From positions 1,116,001-1,180,000 of the forward strand of contig CAJFCJ010000011.1 in NCBI GenBank assembly GCA_904063045.1: a DNA stretch of 64,000 nt, given 5' to 3'. A program made the translations under genes and the position numbers. This stretch comes from Dimorphilus gyrociliatus. Its lineage: Eukaryota; Annelida; Polychaeta; Dinophilidae. Shown here one piece after another: positions 61,601-64,000 of the stretch; within the stretch, counting starts at the first letter, position 1, and each line of letters starts with the position of its first letter. Below the pieces are notes generated by a model. It was not told the origin of the DNA. It saw only the letters and a list, made by a program, of their open reading frames with translations, and did no database searches.

Positions 61601-64000
61601 GAATCAGTATAGGTAAACGGATACTTTGGGTAATTGGGGTTATTAATCGAATAAGGGGAAACGTGACTAGTTTAGAAAGGTAATACTCATAAGAAAAATC
61701 CAAACTGATCTAAGTATCTAAGTATTATATTGTTTTAATAAATCTGCTAAGATAAAGACAATTCCAGTAGTTCTTTATCAATTAAAAATTGATACTTGGA
61801 AACAAAAATATTGAGAGTAAGCTATTTTCTAATAGAATTTATACAATATATGTTATAGTACTGTATATTTGCAGTTAATTTATTTAGTATTATGTACATT
61901 TGTTTACTTTTAAAGGAATTTTGCAGAGTAGTTTTTATCTAGGTGAAAAATTACTGTACCTTTTTTAAAAAAAAAACATAATCAAATTTACTAATACAAG
62001 TATTACTTTTAGAATGATTTCTAATCATATAGTATTAACCCTAATCGAAAAAAAAGCTTTGTCTGCAAAGTAGTGTAGGGAGAGCGAGAGAAAGAGAGAT
62101 AGAGAGAGTGAGTGAGAGATAATTCTAGTTCACTACTTCTGCTGTATCGTCTATATATATATATATATATATATATATTAGTATATATATATTCTAATAT
62201 ATTAGCTACAACATTAACTTCATTTTGCAGTTTTATTCAATTTAATCATACACAATAGGTGTTTTGTTCTTTTCTTCATCCATCATAGAACTGTTTCAAT
62301 CATTGAGATACAAAATAAATTATTGTTACACTATCAAGCATACGTGAAAGCAATATGGCGGTTAACTTATACTTCTTTTATCCTTAATACCTTTCGTTTA
62401 ATCTTCCTCTTTCAATTTTAACTTTCTTGCTTCATTTCCTTTCATATTTTGTCCAGCTAGTGTCTCTACTAATATATACAGTATATACAATCTTTATATA
62501 TATATATATATAAATTTCTCCTTGTCCTTTATGTTCAACTTTATTAATAAGAAAATTGATCTAGTAAAATATTCTATTGGAAAAGAGATGTTTATACTAC
62601 GAAAGGTTTACATAGCTAAATTAATTTTTGGTCTTAATATTTAATAGTGTCTAATTTATCTATAACCTTGATTTTAATAATAGAGTATATGTTTAAAAGA
62701 AGTTATTTCGATACTCTGAACGTCATAGGCAATTTTATATAGTTAATGTAAATATCACTCATAAAATAGGGTGAAAAATTGTGTTAAGTATTCCAGAAGG
62801 GAAGGGGGGAGCGGAAAGAGAGAGAGAGAGAGAGAGAGAGTAAGAGAGAGGGAAAAGAGATAAAGAAAGATAGAAACAGAATGAGCTGGTGAGGGAAAGT
62901 GGGAGAAGGAGAAGAAGTTTTATATGTGTATTTCTACGATTGCTAGTATGTATATACGGATAAACGTGAGTGTAATCTCTCAAAAAGAAAGAGTAAAAGA
63001 GAGAGAGTGAGAGAGAGAGAGAGAACAACTAGATAGAAGAAGAGATAAATAAAAAATGGGCAAAATCATCGTTATACAAGCATTTTACACTGAAACTATT
63101 AATATATAAATAATTTATGTAATTAGTAAAATCTACTTTAATTAGAGGAGAAGGTAAATATGTCGTTGACCTTTTTAACATGAATGTTTAAAAATATATT
63201 TTAGTAAATTCGTAGGTTAACTTTGCTAAAGCTGCAATGTAAAAAAACTCTGTCCTATTTATAGCCAAAATATAAAGAATTTCAAACGCCAAGCGATTTG
63301 TAGATTCTCAATATGAACCAACGAAAAAAATTCTAAGCCTACTTTTCCTTTAAAATCCAGGATAGCGTAAAAGTCAAAGATGAGTTGTAAACTTCGGCAT
63401 TTTAGTTGCATTAATTTCAATAAATGCTTAACATATATATATATATACAGTATTAAATAGCTAAAAGGTAAATATCTGTATATTATTTTGTATATTCTTT
63501 TATTTATATTGATATTTATGTTATTTATTAGCGCTTGCCTTTTAGTTTTACCAAGAAATCTTTAGATCTAAATTCGCCGAAAATTTAACATTATGGAATT
63601 GTTTATTATACCCATTGTTCAATTGTCCTATGTTTCGATTGGGGTTTTTATCGCTAAGCTCTTTATGAGCCACAGTTCTCGAAAGACTAAAAATCCGACT
63701 GACTGCTTCATCTGGTCTCTGTTAACCTTTATACGTTCGTTTATACGCTGTATTTTTTTTTTTATATACTGAGCATTTTGTTTTATAACTTGGTTTTTAT
63801 AATCAAAAAGAATAAAGTATTCATAAAACGTAGACGAAATATAGGATAGTAATTTCATCATTTGGTTTATTCTATTTCATTCCTCCTACTCTTTTTTTTC
63901 TCGATTATTTTCTCCTCCTATTTCTCTTCCATCTTTCCTTCTTTCTCTTCTTCTCTTCACTCCCTTACCTATCCTTCTATCCCTACCCATAATCTTTTCT
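58604..64000. other. gene-poor intergenic region
   Basis: No gene is recognised. A weak CTCF-like site (GATAGAGGGCGC, 58758-58769) lies about 150 bases upstream of the Ly6 start codon. The rest is very AT-rich with microsatellites: CTAT near 60728-60755, GA tracts at about 62080-62120, 62816-62850 and 62996-63025, TA runs at about 62153-62178 and 62497-62513, and TATACAGTATA at 62476-62486. The minus-strand frame at 63628-63861 is Lys/Ile-rich and unconvincing. Confidence 0.55.
62816..63025. repeat. paired GA microsatellites
   Basis: Two GA-repeat tracts on the same strand, separated by about 130 bases of purine-rich sequence. Confidence 0.8.

Noticed and set aside
62759-63028. Open frames over GA/CT microsatellites (also 1181-1453 and 47675-47860)
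   Set aside because: They are translations of simple repeats (Ser-Leu runs).
1-64000. tRNA, rRNA, CRISPR, prokaryotic operons, transposase or viral remnants
   Set aside because: No B-box-like tRNA core, no repeat-spacer array and no transposase, integrase or reverse-transcriptase motif was seen in any frame; a tRNAscan or repeat-library search could still find degraded copies.

Overview
The window is nuclear DNA from an invertebrate animal. It is AT-rich (about two thirds A+T by eye), full of AT, CT/GA and GATA-type microsatellites, and its genes are split by GT-AG introns from 53 bp to over 5 kb. The gene set (a CAP-Gly kinesin of the KIF13/Khc-73 class, an RLF/ZNF292-type zinc-finger protein, TIM21, an ALC1/CHD1L remodeler with a macro domain, an amine-type GPCR, a Cys-loop receptor subunit and a Ly6 protein) is that of a bilaterian. 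A lophotrochozoan is plausible, but nothing here fixes the phylum. There is no bacterial, viral or recognisable transposon coding sequence.

Layout. 899-2868 (+): four-exon gene for a small secreted cysteine-rich protein. 4471-24331 (-): 17-exon kinesin-3 gene (1,714 aa) whose exon phases all join; its long introns hold a nested mucin-like type I membrane protein gene on the opposite strand (15858-17152) and two further possible single-pass membrane ORFs (13116-13616 +, 17742-18032 -). 24332-29300: intergenic. 29301-38700 (+): ten-exon RLF/ZNF292-like C2H2 protein (2,413 aa). 39164-39786 (-): TIM21, head to head with 40085-43211 (+), a six-exon CHD1L homologue that ends in an extra BRCT domain. 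45135-46378 (-): class A amine/muscarinic-like GPCR. 48978-56831 (+): three-exon nicotinic-type Cys-loop receptor subunit with an atypical pore lining. 57982-58603 (-): GPI-anchored Ly6/uPAR-type protein, tail to tail with the receptor gene. 58604-64000: no gene seen.

Functional links. The last three genes are all cell-surface or neural signalling genes. Ly6 proteins are known modulators of nicotinic receptors, so their adjacency is suggestive but may be chance. TIM21 and CHD1L probably share a bidirectional promoter. The non-coding DNA carries several CTCF-like motifs, an over-represented palindromic octamer (TAGGCCTA, nine copies) and a recurrent AT-microsatellite core (TATACAGTATA or its complement, ten copies). 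Exon boundaries were set by eye from splice consensus, phase agreement and family resemblance; no search was run.
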